64,000 nt of DNA from Thiohalorhabdus denitrificans (GCF_001399755.1 NZ_LJCP01000014.1:62001-126000), one strand, 5' to 3'; numbered from the stretch's first letter, positions 1 to 8,587 are shown. Notes: a model not told the origin generated them from the sequence alone. Program-made: numbers and translations.

Positions 1-1
1 C

Positions 2-85
2 CTGGTGCGCTGGCAGAACCGCATCATGGCCAGGGTGGCCGCCAACGCCGAGCGGGTCCTGGACCGGGTGCTGGGGGGCAGCTAA
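2..85 (+). CDS. MotA/TolQ/ExbB-type proton channel, C-terminal end only
   Basis: The window opens inside a gene read in the frame that ends in TAA at 83-85. Only the last 27 residues are visible; they are a charged helix ending in VLDRVLGGS, as in the cytoplasmic tail of ExbB/TolQ proteins. The call rests mostly on the neighbour: a clear exbD follows about 130 nt downstream on the same strand, with a REP pair between. With ExbD it would form the proton-driven motor that energises TonB-dependent receptors such as the copper receptor at 1016. The 5' part lies outside the window, so the family cannot be confirmed from membrane segments. Confidence 0.6.
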   Translation: MVRWQNRIMARVAANAERVLDRVLGGS

Positions 86-99
86 CGGTTTCCCGGAAC

Positions 100-173
100 T
101 TGTAGGAGCGGCGTCCCCGCCGCGACCGCCGTTTTGCCTTGGCTGAATCGCGGCGAGGACGCCGCTCCTACGG
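100..173. repeat. REP pair, class A, between exbB-like end and exbD
   Basis: Two copies of the class A palindromic element (core GTAGGAGCGGC...GCCGCGAC) lie in opposite orientation: a forward copy at about 100-128 and an inverted copy at about 147-173. Together they can fold into a large cruciform or mRNA hairpin between two co-oriented genes of one operon, which could stabilise or attenuate the transcript. Confidence 0.85.
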
Positions 174-213
174 GGCGAAACGGCCCCCGCTGATAGACCC
201 AAGGAGCCGAACC

Positions 214-627
214 ATGGCCTTCGGACAGCACGCCGGCGACGCCGACGAGCCCATCTCGGACATCAACGTCACCCCCCTGGTGGACGTGATGCTGGTCCTG
301 CTGGTGATCTTCATCATCCTGGCGCCCATGTTCGCCCAGGCCCTGCGGGTGGACCTGCCCGAGGCGGAGGCGCCGCCCTCCGCCGAGCCGGTGGTGGCCG
401 ACCTGAGCGTGGCGGCCGACGGCACCCTGGCGCTGGACAACCGGACCGTCTCCGCGGCGGAGCTGACCGACCGCCTCAAGGCACGCCTGGAGGAGGATCC
501 CGACCTGGTGGTGCGCCTGAGCGCCGACCGCTCCGTGCCCTACGGCAAGATGGCGCAATTGCTCTCCCGGGTGCGCGGCGCCGGCGTGGAGCGCATCGCC
601 TTTCGGACCGAGGCGCCGGAGCCCTGA
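214..627 (+). CDS. exbD: ExbD/TolR-type biopolymer transport protein
   Basis: This 137-residue inner-membrane protein couples proton flow through ExbB to TonB. It has a short cytoplasmic N-terminus, one membrane segment at about residues 19-42 containing the family motif NVTPLVDVMLV with the proton-relay Asp24, and a periplasmic C-terminal domain. I chose the ATG at 214 because AAGGAG lies at 201-206; the upstream ATG at 139 would begin inside a REP element. It follows an ExbB-type end and precedes a copper TonB receptor, so the set probably powers copper uptake. TolR is an alternative name, but no tol genes are visible. Confidence 0.9.
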   Translation: MAFGQHAGDADEPISDINVTPLVDVMLVLLVIFIILAPMFAQALRVDLPEAEAPPSAEPVVADLSVAADGTLALDNRTVSAAELTDRLKARLEEDPDLVVRLSADRSVPYGKMAQLLSRVRGAGVERIAFRTEAPEP

Positions 628-650
628 CCGGGTATTCCCCTCCCCTTCCC

Positions 651-860
651 AGTCGCGGCCACTGGCCGCTCCCACAAGGGCATTGCAGCCCATGCGGGCC
701 CCTGTAGGAGCGGCTACTAGCCGCGACCGCCGCTGCCTCCTCCGGGCCTCCTTGAATGTCGCGGCCACTGGCCGCTCCTACAATCGCCCCAGGATTCCTC
801 CCCGAAGGACCCCCGGCTCCAGCCGATAGCCTCTGTAGGAGCGGCTATCAGCCGCGACCT
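651..860. repeat. Cluster of four class A REP elements
   Basis: The 388-nt gap between exbD and the copper receptor is largely filled by four class A REPs in alternating orientation, at about 651-676, 702-730, 758-783 and 834-860. Each has a GTAGGAGCGGC or GCCGCTCCTAC arm and a GTCGCGGC or GCCGCGAC arm around a short palindrome such as CTACTAG or CACTGG. No gene is seen here. From about 890 to 1000 the sequence is unremarkable leader up to the Shine-Dalgarno of the receptor. Confidence 0.9.
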
Positions 861-1015
861 GCGGTAAGGGATTTCCCGCACCCCTGTGGCATTTGCCACA
901 CCCCCGCCCCGCCCCTATTAGCACTAACCCGCTGTTTTTACGGGAAACCCCTCATAGGCACGGGTCTTGCCTCCCGGTGGGCGTCCTCGCACCCACACCC
1001 AGGAGGGGAGTCACC

Positions 1016-3055
1016 TTGTCGAAACGGGGCCTTGCAACCGCCGTATTGAGCACCCTGGCCGTCCAGCCCGCCCTGGCGCAGGACGTGATCCTGCCCGAGA
1101 CGGTGGTGGAGGCCACGCGCATCACCCCGCCCTCCCTGGAGAGCGCCGCGCCGGAGGAGCTCTCCGAAGCGCCGGCCGCGGACGGCGGGGAGCTGCTGCG
1201 CAGCGTGCCCGGGGTCTGGGGCAGCCGCTTCGGGGGCGCGGGCACGGACCCCACGATCCGTGGCCAGGACGAGACCCAGCTCAATGTCCTCACCGACGGC
1301 GGCTACACCCACGGCGGCTGCCCCAACCGCATGGACCCGCCCACCGCCTACGCGGTGCCGGAGACCTTTGACCGAGTGGAGGTGATCAAGGGCAGCCAGA
1401 CCGTCCTCTACGGGGGCGGGGGCAGCGGTGGCACCGTGCGGTTCGAGCGCGACACGCCGCCCTTCCGGGAGGGCGAGGGTCTGCGCGCCGAGGTGGGCGG
1501 CGGCTACCGCTCCAACGCCGACGCCAAGGAAGGCTATGCGGACGTGGCCGCCGGCACGCCCACGGGGTACGCCCGCCTCATCGGCAGCTACAGCGACGCC
1601 GACAGCTACGAGGACGGCGACGGCAACGAGGTGCGCAGCGCCTACACCCACCGCGACGGCAACCTGCTGCTCGGCTACACCCCCGACGACCACACCACCC
1701 TCGAGCTGGGCGCCGAGGCCTTCCGCGCCGAGGACACCCTCTACGCGGGCATGATGGATTCGCCGGAGTCGGAGAAGGACGGCGCCCGGCTCAGCTTCGA
1801 GCGCGAGGCCCCGGTGGGCGGCCTGGACGGTCTGACGGTGGAGGCCTACTACAACGACGTCTACCACCTCATGGACAACTACTCCCTGCGCGACGACCCC
1901 ATGATGTTCATGCGCACGCCGTCGGACTCCACCACCTACGGCGGCCGGGTGCTCGGCGAGGTGTTCGCCGGGGCGAGCTCCCACTGGACGGTGGGCGTGG
2001 ATTACCAGGGCCGGGAGCGCGAGGCCATCCGCTACCAGGGCATGAGCGCCGACAACGTGAACGCGGTGCAGTCGCTCATGTGGCCCGACATCAGCCAGGA
2101 CCAGCTGGGCGTTTTCACACAGGTGGACCACGAGCTGGGGTCCGCGGACCGGGTGCGGGTGGGCCTGCGCTACGACCGGGTCACCACCGACGCGGGCCGG
2201 GCCGACGAGGCCACCGCCTCCGGCACCAGCCCCGACGACCTCTACCAGCGCCACTACGGCACCACCGCCGACGAGCAGACCGAGGACAACGTGGGGGGGC
2301 TGCTGCGCTACGGCCACGACTTCGGCGACGCGGTCACCGGCTTCGCCACCCTGAGCCGGGCCGTGCGTACCGCCGACGAGACGGAGCGCTTCCTCGCCTC
2401 CGAGCGCACCATGATGATGGGCGACTGGGTGGGTAACCCGGAGATCGACCCGGAACAGCACCACCAGGCCGAGCTGGGGCTGGTGTGGAAGCGGGAAGCC
2501 ACCCGCCTGGAGGCGAGCGCCTACTACAACGACGTGACCGACTACATCCTGGTGGACCGGGGCGCCCAGGACCCCAACGGCAACTACGCCACCATCCACC
2601 GCAACGTGGACGCCACTCTCATCGGCGGCGAGGTGAGCGCCGAGCAGGGCTTCGGAAAGCACTGGACGGCCCGCCTCACGGGCTCCTACGTCCACGGCGA
2701 GAACGACACCGACGGCGAGGCCCTGTCCCAGATCCCGCCGCTGGAGGGCACCCTGCGCATCGCCTACGAGCGCCCCGCCTTCCGGCTCGGCGGCGAGGTG
2801 CGGGCCGTGGACCGCCAGGACCGGGTGGACCTGGCAAGCGGCCAGGACCTGCAGGAGACCGCCGGCTACGCCGTGGTCAACCTGTTCAGCCGGGTGCGCC
2901 TGCGGGAGGGCATCAAGCTCCGTCTCGGCGTCGACAACCTGCTGGACAAGACCTACGCCACCCACATCAACCGCCAGGACAGCACCAGCGGCGAGGCCAT
3001 CCTGGTCAACGAGCCGGGCCGCTCGGTCTGGGCGCGCCTGGAGGCCGCCTTCTAG
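1016..3055 (+). CDS. TonB-dependent copper receptor (NosA/OprC type)
   Basis: This is an outer-membrane receptor of 679 residues for copper or a copper complex. I place the start at the TTG at 1016, preceded by AGGAGG at 1001-1006; this gives a signal peptide (residues 1-22, ending PALAQ) followed by a TonB-box-like ETVVEATR. The plug carries GCPNRMDPPTAY (residues 101-112) and GSQTVLYGGGGSGGT, the hallmark of the NosA/OprC copper-receptor subfamily, with Cys102 and Met106 as likely ligands. The rest is a beta barrel ending in phenylalanine (RLEAAF). Copper periplasmic genes follow downstream and exbD lies upstream. A hairpin terminator closes the transcript. Confidence 0.9.
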   Translation: MSKRGLATAVLSTLAVQPALAQDVILPETVVEATRITPPSLESAAPEELSEAPAADGGELLRSVPGVWGSRFGGAGTDPTIRGQDETQLNVLTDGGYTHGGCPNRMDPPTAYAVPETFDRVEVIKGSQTVLYGGGGSGGTVRFERDTPPFREGEGLRAEVGGGYRSNADAKEGYADVAAGTPTGYARLIGSYSDADSYEDGDGNEVRSAYTHRDGNLLLGYTPDDHTTLELGAEAFRAEDTLYAGMMDSPESEKDGARLSFEREAPVGGLDGLTVEAYYNDVYHLMDNYSLRDDPMMFMRTPSDSTTYGGRVLGEVFAGASSHWTVGVDYQGREREAIRYQGMSADNVNAVQSLMWPDISQDQLGVFTQVDHELGSADRVRVGLRYDRVTTDAGRADEATASGTSPDDLYQRHYGTTADEQTEDNVGGLLRYGHDFGDAVTGFATLSRAVRTADETERFLASERTMMMGDWVGNPEIDPEQHHQAELGLVWKREATRLEASAYYNDVTDYILVDRGAQDPNGNYATIHRNVDATLIGGEVSAEQGFGKHWTARLTGSYVHGENDTDGEALSQIPPLEGTLRIAYERPAFRLGGEVRAVDRQDRVDLASGQDLQETAGYAVVNLFSRVRLREGIKLRLGVDNLLDKTYATHINRQDSTSGEAILVNEPGRSVWARLEAAF

Positions 3056-3082
3056 GCCCCAAGGATCCTCCGCTCTCCCTCC

Positions 3083-3125
3083 GGCGCCCGGTACGGCCTT
3101 TCCATGGCCTCCCGGGCGCTTTTTA
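3083..3125 (+). terminator. Rho-independent terminator after copper receptor
   Basis: GCGCCCGG at 3084-3091 pairs with CCGGGCGC at 3112-3119, with an inner GGCC/GGCC stem, and a run of T follows at 3120-3124. It begins about 28 nt after the receptor stop, so the PCu(A)C-SCO pair is probably a separate transcript. Confidence 0.8.
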
Positions 3126-3282
3126 TGGTACTTGCCCGAGTTGGGGTACCCGGCCCTGTAGGGGCGGCCAGTGGCAGCGATTTCCTTTGGAATGGAGAGC
3201 GGTTACCACTTCCGGGTAATCGGGATTCCCCCGACCGATATGCTAGGCTTTTGGCACCTTATCTCATCGAACGGAGGGCTCG

Positions 3283-3735
3283 ATGAAGCGGTCCACAGGG
3301 AGTGTCCGCCTGCTGTTGCTGCTGGCCGGCCTGGTCTGGGCGGGGGCCGCCCACGCCGGTGACGTGGAGATCCGGGAGCCCTGGATCCGCCACATGCCCG
3401 GGGACACCCCCTCGGGCGGCTACTTCCGGATCCACAACGGCACGGACAGCGCGGTGCGGCTGGTGGCCGCCGAATCCCCCGCCTTCCGCCGCATCATGCT
3501 CCACCGCAGCGGCAGCGAGGAGGGCAGCAGCCGGATGGAGCACGTGGACCGGGTGGACGTGCCCGCCGGCGGCCGGGTGGACTTCGCCCCGGGCGGCTAC
3601 CACCTGATGCTCATGGCCCCGCGGGAGGAGCTGGCGGTGGGCGAGGAGGTCGCCGTCACCCTCCGCTTCGTCGGTGGCCGGGAGAAGACCGTGTCGTTCC
3701 CTCTCCGCCCCCCTTACGCGCAGGGACCGAAATGA
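3283..3735 (+). CDS. PCu(A)C-type periplasmic copper chaperone
   Basis: This small exported protein (150 residues) binds Cu(I) and hands it to cytochrome oxidase. A signal peptide covers residues 1-25 (ends AHA). The family ligand pattern H-X10-M-X21-H-X-M is complete: His74, Met85, His107 and Met109. The start ATG at 3283 has GGAGG just upstream. The gene overlaps the SCO gene by 4 nt (ATGA), so the two are translationally coupled. That pairing is typical of assembly of the CuA site of cytochrome c oxidase. A degenerate REP-like stretch lies upstream near 3155-3178. Confidence 0.9.
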   Translation: MKRSTGSVRLLLLLAGLVWAGAAHAGDVEIREPWIRHMPGDTPSGGYFRIHNGTDSAVRLVAAESPAFRRIMLHRSGSEEGSSRMEHVDRVDVPAGGRVDFAPGGYHLMLMAPREELAVGEEVAVTLRFVGGREKTVSFPLRPPYAQGPK

Positions 3736-4364
3736 CCGGATTCCGTGGACGCTGGCGCGCGCTGCTCGGGCTGCTGGCCCTCGCCGGCCTGCTGGCGGTG
3801 GCCGGCTGCACCGAGGAGCCGCCGGAGTACGAGCTGTCGAGCCTCCAGGGGAAGCTACCGGACCTGCAGCTGGAGCTGCCGGACGCCAGCGGCGAGCCCC
3901 GGACCGCCGAGGACTTCCGGGGCGACGTGGTGCTGCTGTTCTTCGGCTACACCCATTGCCCCGACGTGTGCCCCATGACCCTGAGCCGGATCCGACAGGC
4001 GGTGGGGACGCTGGAAGAGGAATACGCGGACCGGATCACGGTGCTGTTCGTCGCCGTGGACCCGGAGCGGGACACCCCCAAGGCCATCCGCGAGTACGTG
4101 GACCAGTTCGACATGCCGCAGCTGGTGGGCCTGCGCGGCGTCGGGCAGGAATTCGAAACGCTCCGGGACCGCTACCACATCCACGTGAAGCTGTATAAGG
4201 ACGGCCCCGAGGACGAGGACTACGAGGTGGGCCACACCGGCGGGGTACTCATCTTCGGCCCCGAGGGCAAGGCCCAGCTCATGGGCAAGATGACCGGCCA
4301 GCAGGCCGATACCCCGGATACCCTGGCCTCCGACCTGCGCAAGCTCGTCGAATATTCCCTGTAA
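3732..4364 (+). CDS. SCO1/SenC-family copper chaperone lipoprotein
   Basis: This thioredoxin-fold protein (210 residues) delivers copper to, or reduces the thiols of, cytochrome oxidase CuA. The N-terminus has a lipobox (LAVAGC, Cys26), so it is probably anchored to the outer face of the inner membrane. The SCO copper site is intact: Cys76 and Cys80 in CPDVC and His168 in the GHTG segment. It starts inside the end of the PCu(A)C gene (ATGA overlap). REP elements follow downstream and may stabilise the 3' end. Function is assigned from family and context; no oxidase genes are in the window. Confidence 0.92.
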   Translation: MTGFRGRWRALLGLLALAGLLAVAGCTEEPPEYELSSLQGKLPDLQLELPDASGEPRTAEDFRGDVVLLFFGYTHCPDVCPMTLSRIRQAVGTLEEEYADRITVLFVAVDPERDTPKAIREYVDQFDMPQLVGLRGVGQEFETLRDRYHIHVKLYKDGPEDEDYEVGHTGGVLIFGPEGKAQLMGKMTGQQADTPDTLASDLRKLVEYSL

Positions 4365-4429
4365 TCCCGGCCAAGGGGTCTCCCGGCCCTAACCGAACCC
4401 ACCTTGCTCCTACAACCGCACACCGGCAT

Positions 4430-4556
4430 CCGTGGGAGCCCACTTCAGTGGGCGATTCCCGCCCCAGACGCGGTGCCGGATGGCCTTCGCCCGCTGAAGC
4501 GGGCTCCCACGGGGCCGCCCACAGGAACCTGTAGGAGCCCACTTTAGTGGGCGACC
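4430..4556. repeat. Three class B REP elements left of the RAYT gene
   Basis: Class B elements (core GTAGGAGCCCACTTTAGTGG, then GCGA, or its inverse TCGCCCGCTAAAGCGGGC followed by TCCTAC) occur at about 4430-4455 (forward), 4487-4513 (inverse) and 4530-4556 (forward). Each is a near-perfect palindrome with a GTAGGAG or GTGGGAG head. They sit between the SCO gene and the transposase that probably mobilises them. Confidence 0.9.
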
Positions 4557-4594
4557 TTGTGCAAAGCAGGGAATACTAGCGGGGGAGGGGGAAA

Positions 4595-5077
4595 TTGAGG
4601 GACACGCCTGGCCACGGACACAAACTGCGAAAAGGCCGCTTTTCGGAGGCAGGCCGACCTTATTTAGTTACCACCGTTACCCGAAACCGCCTTTCTATCT
4701 TCGATACCCCCCAGAATGCACGAATTGCCGCCCGAACCTTCCACGACCCCCGTTTGAAGGAGAAAGGTACAACACTGGCCTTCGTGGTCATGCCGGACCA
4801 TATCCATTGGCTCCTGCAACTGACTGGAGGAAGCCCTCTGTCCCAAATGGTTTGGTTTTACAAAGCCAAAGTAAGTCACACGATGGGGACCAAGGTGTGG
4901 CAAAAAGGGTTCCATGACCGCGCGATCCGGAAGGAGGAAGACATAAGGGATGTGGCCAGATATATAGTCGGCAATCCGCTCCGGAAAAATCTGGTTCAGG
5001 ATATCGGCGACTACCCCTATTGGGACGCGGTCTGGCTGGAGGAGGGAAAAGAAAAGGCGGGATCGTCCATGCTTTGA
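4595..5077 (+). CDS. REP-associated tyrosine transposase (RAYT)
   Basis: This is a single-strand DNA transposase of the Y1/IS200-like family (160 residues), of the kind that moves or maintains REP elements. The HUH-type motif is DHIH (His69, His71), the candidate catalytic tyrosine is Tyr123 in ARYIVGNPLR, and the conserved WQKGFHD lies before it. The start is TTG at 4595 after a strong GGGGGAGGGGG. Base composition is visibly more AT-rich than its neighbours, consistent with separate ancestry. It is a lone gene flanked by class B REPs on both sides, as expected of a domesticated RAYT and unlike an insertion sequence with its own ends. Confidence 0.93.
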   Translation: MRDTPGHGHKLRKGRFSEAGRPYLVTTVTRNRLSIFDTPQNARIAARTFHDPRLKEKGTTLAFVVMPDHIHWLLQLTGGSPLSQMVWFYKAKVSHTMGTKVWQKGFHDRAIRKEEDIRDVARYIVGNPLRKNLVQDIGDYPYWDAVWLEEGKEKAGSSML

Positions 5078-5093
5078 ATTGCTGCCCCAATTT

Positions 5094-5314
5094 TCGCCCG
5101 CTAAAGCGGGCTCCTACAGCCGGCCACCGGCATCCGTAGGAGCCCACTTTAGTGGGCGATCCCTGCCCGCGCCTCGGTGCCGGATATCCTTCGCCCGCTA
5201 AAGCGGGCTCCTACAATCGCCCATCGGCACCCGTAGGAGCCCACTTTAGTGGGCGATTCCCGCCCGAGACGCAGTGCCGGAATACCCCTCGCCCGCTAAA
5301 GCGGGCTCCTACGG
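5094..5314. repeat. Five class B REP elements right of the RAYT gene
   Basis: Five class B elements in strictly alternating orientation lie at about 5094-5119, 5136-5162, 5190-5215, 5231-5257 and 5289-5314. Spacers are 15-35 nt and two of them are similar in sequence (a GCCGGNAT...C run), so the block looks like tandem duplication of a REP doublet. No gene is seen in the 247-nt gap they occupy. Confidence 0.92.
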
Positions 5315-5324
5315 TGGGGGGGCC

Positions 5325-6683
5325 TCAGGCGTTCGCCCGGATCAGGAGGCCCAGCTCCTCGGTCTTCTCGCGCAGCAGGTCCGGGTCGGCGCGGGTCTCC
5401 ACGTTGAGCCGCAGCAGGGGCTCGGTGTTGGAGGGGCGCAGGTTGAAGCGCCACCCGGCGAATTCCACGCTCACGCCGTCGGTGCGGTCCACCTCCGGAT
5501 CCTCGCCCCGGTAGGCGCCCACCACCGTCTCCATGACCGCATGGGGATCGCGCACCTCGAAGTTGATCTCCCCGCTGCAGGGATAGGCCGCCTGCTGCTC
5601 GCCCACCAGCCGGGACAGGGACTTCCCCTCCTGGCTCATGAGCTCGGCGGCCAGGAGCCAGGGGATCATGCCGCTGTCGCAGTACCCGAAGCGGCGGAAG
5701 AAGTGGTGCCCGGACATCTCGGCGCCGTACACGGCGTCCTCCCGGCGCATGCTCTCCTTCATGAAGGCGTGGCCCGTCTTGCTCTGCACGGGAGTGCCGC
5801 CGCCGTTTTTCACCGTCTCGATGGTGTTCCAGGTGAGCCGCGGGTCGTGGATGATGCGCTCGCCCGGCTGCTTGCGCAGGAAAGACTGGGCGAGCAGGCC
5901 GATGAGGTAGTAGCCCTCCACGAACGCGCCGTCCTCCGTGAACAGGAAACAGCGGTCGTAGTCACCGTCCCAGGCGACGCCGAGGTCGGCGCCGTGCTCC
6001 CGCACCGCCGCGGCCGTGGCGTCCCGGTTCTCCGGCAGCAGCGGGTTGGGGATGCCGTTGGGGAAGCGGCCGTCGGGCTCGTGGTGGATCCGGATGAGCT
6101 CGAAGGGCAGGTGTGGCGCCAGGGCGTCGAGCACCGGGCCCGCCCCGCCGTTGCCGGGGTCGGTGACGATGCGCAGGGGGCGCAGGCGGTCGGGGCTGTC
6201 CAGGTAGCCCAGGAGGTGCTCCACGTAGTCCGCCCGGGCGTCCAGCGGCTCCGGCCGCGCGCTGAAGGTGGCCGGGGCCTCAATGGCGTTGGCCCGCTCC
6301 TGGATCGCGGCGAGCCCCGAGTCGCCGCTGATGGGCCGCGCCTCCTCCCGCACCAGCTTGAGGCCATTGTAGTCCATGGGGTTGTGGCTGGCGGTCACCA
6401 TGACGCCGCCGTCCAGGCCGTAGTGGAAGGTGGCGAAGTAGACGGTCTCCGTGCCGCACAGGCCCAGGTCGTGCGCCTTGGCGCCGCCGGCCTCCAGCCC
6501 GGCCGCGAGCGCTTCCAGCAGCTCCGGGCTGGTGAGGCGCACGTCCCGGCCCACGGCCACGTGCCGGGCGCCCAGCTCCTCGGCGAAGGCCTGGCCGATG
6601 CGGTGGGCCGTTCCGGGGTTCAGGTCGTCCGGGACCCGGCCCCGGACGTCGTAGGCCTTGAAGCAAGTGATCGGCTCGCCCAT
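5325..6683 (-). CDS. Phosphomannomutase/phosphoglucomutase (CpsG/ManB type)
   Basis: This alpha-D-phosphohexomutase (452 residues) interconverts the 6- and 1-phosphates of mannose or glucose for sugar nucleotides used in surface polysaccharides. The serine loop TASHNP is at residues 97-102 (phospho-Ser99). The metal loop DGDYDR and the C-terminal phosphate-binding RPSNTEP are also present. I chose the ATG at 6683 because the protein then begins MGEPITCFKAYDVRG like the family and has AAGGGGAA upstream; the longer reading frame adds an unrelated stretch. It stands alone between REPs and a convergently unrelated regulator, so substrate preference cannot be told from context. Confidence 0.92.
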   Translation of the reverse strand: MGEPITCFKAYDVRGRVPDDLNPGTAHRIGQAFAEELGARHVAVGRDVRLTSPELLEALAAGLEAGGAKAHDLGLCGTETVYFATFHYGLDGGVMVTASHNPMDYNGLKLVREEARPISGDSGLAAIQERANAIEAPATFSARPEPLDARADYVEHLLGYLDSPDRLRPLRIVTDPGNGGAGPVLDALAPHLPFELIRIHHEPDGRFPNGIPNPLLPENRDATAAAVREHGADLGVAWDGDYDRCFLFTEDGAFVEGYYLIGLLAQSFLRKQPGERIIHDPRLTWNTIETVKNGGGTPVQSKTGHAFMKESMRREDAVYGAEMSGHHFFRRFGYCDSGMIPWLLAAELMSQEGKSLSRLVGEQQAAYPCSGEINFEVRDPHAVMETVVGAYRGEDPEVDRTDGVSVEFAGWRFNLRPSNTEPLLRLNVETRADPDLLREKTEELGLLIRANA

Positions 6684-6800
6684 GGCTTCCCCTTTGGAAA
6701 ACGGATGGTTCCCCCATTCTGCCCGAGCCGCGGGACGGGATGGAGGCGCCGCGGTGACCCCGGTCAAATGGCCGTCCGGAGCGCCGGGCCCCTTCCGGCC

Positions 6801-7757
6801 TCAGGCTTGAATGGCGTATTTCTTCAGGCGGTACAGGAGGGTGTCGCGGGTGAGGCCGAGGAGGCGGGCGGCCCGGCTGCGGTTGCCCGCGGTGCGCTCC
6901 AGGGCCTGGCGGATCAGGTCGGCCTCCAGGGCGTCCAGGCGCAGGCCGGTCTCGGGCAGGGTGAAGGGGCCCGCCGGGGCCGCCTCCTCCCGGCCCAGCT
7001 CCTCGGGCAGGTTCCCGGGCCCCACCTCCCACCCCGGAAGCATGATCACCAGGCGCTCGCACAGGTTGCGCAGCTCCCGGACGTTGCCCGGCCAGGCGTA
7101 GGCCTCCAGTCGGGCGCGGGCCGCGCTGTTGAAACGGGGGGCGGCGAGGTCGTAGCGGTCGGCGAGATCGGCGGTGAGGCGCTCCAGGAGCAGGGACACG
7201 TCCCCCGGCCGCTCCCGCAGCGGCGGCAGCTCCACGGGGACCACGTGCAGGCGGTAGTAGAGATCCTCCCGGAAACGGCCGGCCCGCACCTCCTGGAACA
7301 GGTCCCGGTTGGTGGCCGCGACTAGGCGGACGTTGGCGCGCTGCGGCGCGGCGGCCCCCACCGGCTGGTACTCCCCGGCCTCCAGGAAGCGCAGCAGCTT
7401 GGCCTGCAGCCCCGCCGACAGCTCGCCCACCTCGTCCAGGAACAGGGTGCCGCCCTCGGCGGAGGCCACCATTCCCGGGCTGTTGTCCACCGCGCCGGTG
7501 AAGGCCCCCTTGCGGTGGCCGAAGAGCTGGGATTCCGCCAGCTCCTCGGGCAGGGCGGCGCAGTTCACCGACACGAAGGGGCCTCCGGACCGGGGGCTCT
7601 CGGCGTGCAGGGCGCGCGCCAGCAGCTCCTTGCCGGTGCCCGTCTCGCCCAGGACCAGGACCGAGACGTCCGTGGCCGCGGCGACCGCGGCGGTGCGCAG
7701 CGCCGCCTGGAAGCTGGGCGCCCTGCCGATCAGCGTTCGCTCGAAGGCATCCGCCAT
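6801..7757 (-). CDS. Sigma-54-dependent transcriptional activator without sensor domain
   Basis: This AAA+ activator of RNA polymerase-sigma54 has 318 residues. The AAA+ domain starts almost at the N-terminus: Walker A GETGTGKE (37-44), the sigma-54 contact loop GAFTGA (84-89) and Walker [13 protein letters not shown] (102-113). A Fis-type helix-turn-helix lies at the C-terminus ([22 protein letters not shown]). There is no receiver, GAF or PAS domain, so it resembles PspF-like activators that are controlled by partner proteins or by expression. Its target is unknown; no -24/-12 promoter was recognised nearby. Start ATG 7757 gives [11 protein letters not shown]. Confidence 0.88.
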   Translation of the reverse strand: MADAFERTLIGRAPSFQAALRTAAVAAATDVSVLVLGETGTGKELLARALHAESPRSGGPFVSVNCAALPEELAESQLFGHRKGAFTGAVDNSPGMVASAEGGTLFLDEVGELSAGLQAKLLRFLEAGEYQPVGAAAPQRANVRLVAATNRDLFQEVRAGRFREDLYYRLHVVPVELPPLRERPGDVSLLLERLTADLADRYDLAAPRFNSAARARLEAYAWPGNVRELRNLCERLVIMLPGWEVGPGNLPEELGREEAAPAGPFTLPETGLRLDALEADLIRQALERTAGNRSRAARLLGLTRDTLLYRLKKYAIQA

Positions 7758-7799
7758 GACCCTTTTCCCTCGCCCGTGCGCCGGCCCCAAGGGGCCGGC

Positions 7800-8498
7800 T
7801 TAAATCCCTAATTCGATTGGGTGATTCGTACTATACCAGAAGCCCGCCAGCCCCAACACGACCAGGATCAAGCCCAGCACCCGGCTCAGATGGGGGATGC
7901 GCCGCAGGCGGGCAACGAGGCCGGCGGCGGCCCCCGCCCCCGCCACCGCCGGCAGGGTGCCGATGCCGAAGGCCAGCATGAACAGGGCGCCGGGGAGCGC
8001 CCCACCCTGCCCCGCCGCCAGGATCACGGCGGAATACACCATGCCGCAGGGCAGCCAGCCCCAGATCAGGCCGTAGGCGAAGGCGGCGGGCAGGCTGGAG
8101 ACGGGGAACAGCCGCCGCCCAAGGGGCTCCAGCCGCCGCCACAGCGGCACGCCGAGGCGCTCCACGGTCGCGAAGCGGGGGAACCAGCCGGCCAGGTGCA
8201 GCCCCACCGCCGCCACCAGCAGCGCCGCGATGCTGCGCAGGACCATGGGGCCGCGCTCGGGGTCGATGACGGCGAACAGGCCGGCCCCTACCGCCCCCAC
8301 CAGCGCGCCGATCAGCGCGTAGCTGAGGATCCGCCCCAGGTTGTAGCCGCCCACGTACAGGAGCAGCCGGCGGCGGTCGCCGCGCACCTCCGGGGACAAC
8401 CCCATGGTGAGGGCGCCCATGATGCCCCCGCACATGCCCACGCAGTGCAGGGAGCTGAACAGGCCGAGGACGAGGGCGGCGGGCAGGGCGTAGAGCAA
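7800..8498 (-). CDS. TauE/SafE-like (COG2836-type) membrane protein
   Basis: This polytopic inner-membrane protein has 232 residues and about six membrane segments. It belongs to the sulfite exporter TauE/SafE-like or DsbD-related group often linked to cytochrome oxidase biogenesis and metal handling. Features are the N-terminal LHCVGMCGG motif with two cysteines, a second Cys in GWLPCGMVYSA, and glycine-rich repeats. The only in-frame start is TTG at 8498, without a good ribosome site. It lies 42 nt upstream of the sigma-54 activator, on the same strand, and the two may be co-transcribed. Substrate unknown. Confidence 0.8.
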   Translation of the reverse strand: MLYALPAALVLGLFSSLHCVGMCGGIMGALTMGLSPEVRGDRRRLLLYVGGYNLGRILSYALIGALVGAVGAGLFAVIDPERGPMVLRSIAALLVAAVGLHLAGWFPRFATVERLGVPLWRRLEPLGRRLFPVSSLPAAFAYGLIWGWLPCGMVYSAVILAAGQGGALPGALFMLAFGIGTLPAVAGAGAAAGLVARLRRIPHLSRVLGLILVVLGLAGFWYSTNHPIELGI

Positions 8499-8587
8499 GA
8501 TCGGCGAACCGCTGGGGGACCGGAGGGGAAGGATACCATTACGGGGCGTGCGGGAAAGCCGCTTGGCGACCTCTACCCGGGAATGCC

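Noticed and set aside
938-2965. Long open frame antisense to the copper receptor (675 codons)
   Set aside because: High GC leaves the opposite strand free of stops; the product is His/Val/Gly-rich low complexity with no family features, while the plus strand encodes a clear receptor.
3155-3178. Additional REP upstream of the PCu(A)C gene
   Set aside because: Only one arm (TGTAGGGGCGGCCAGTGGC) is recognisable and the other arm is degraded, so it is not listed as a repeat.
4595-5077. IS200/IS605 insertion sequence
   Set aside because: No element ends or TnpB partner are visible; length, motifs and REP flanks fit a RAYT.
4430-5314. Regularly spaced repeats resembling a CRISPR array
   Set aside because: The units are palindromes in alternating orientation with short, similar spacers and a RAYT gene in the middle; no Cas genes. 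They are REP elements.
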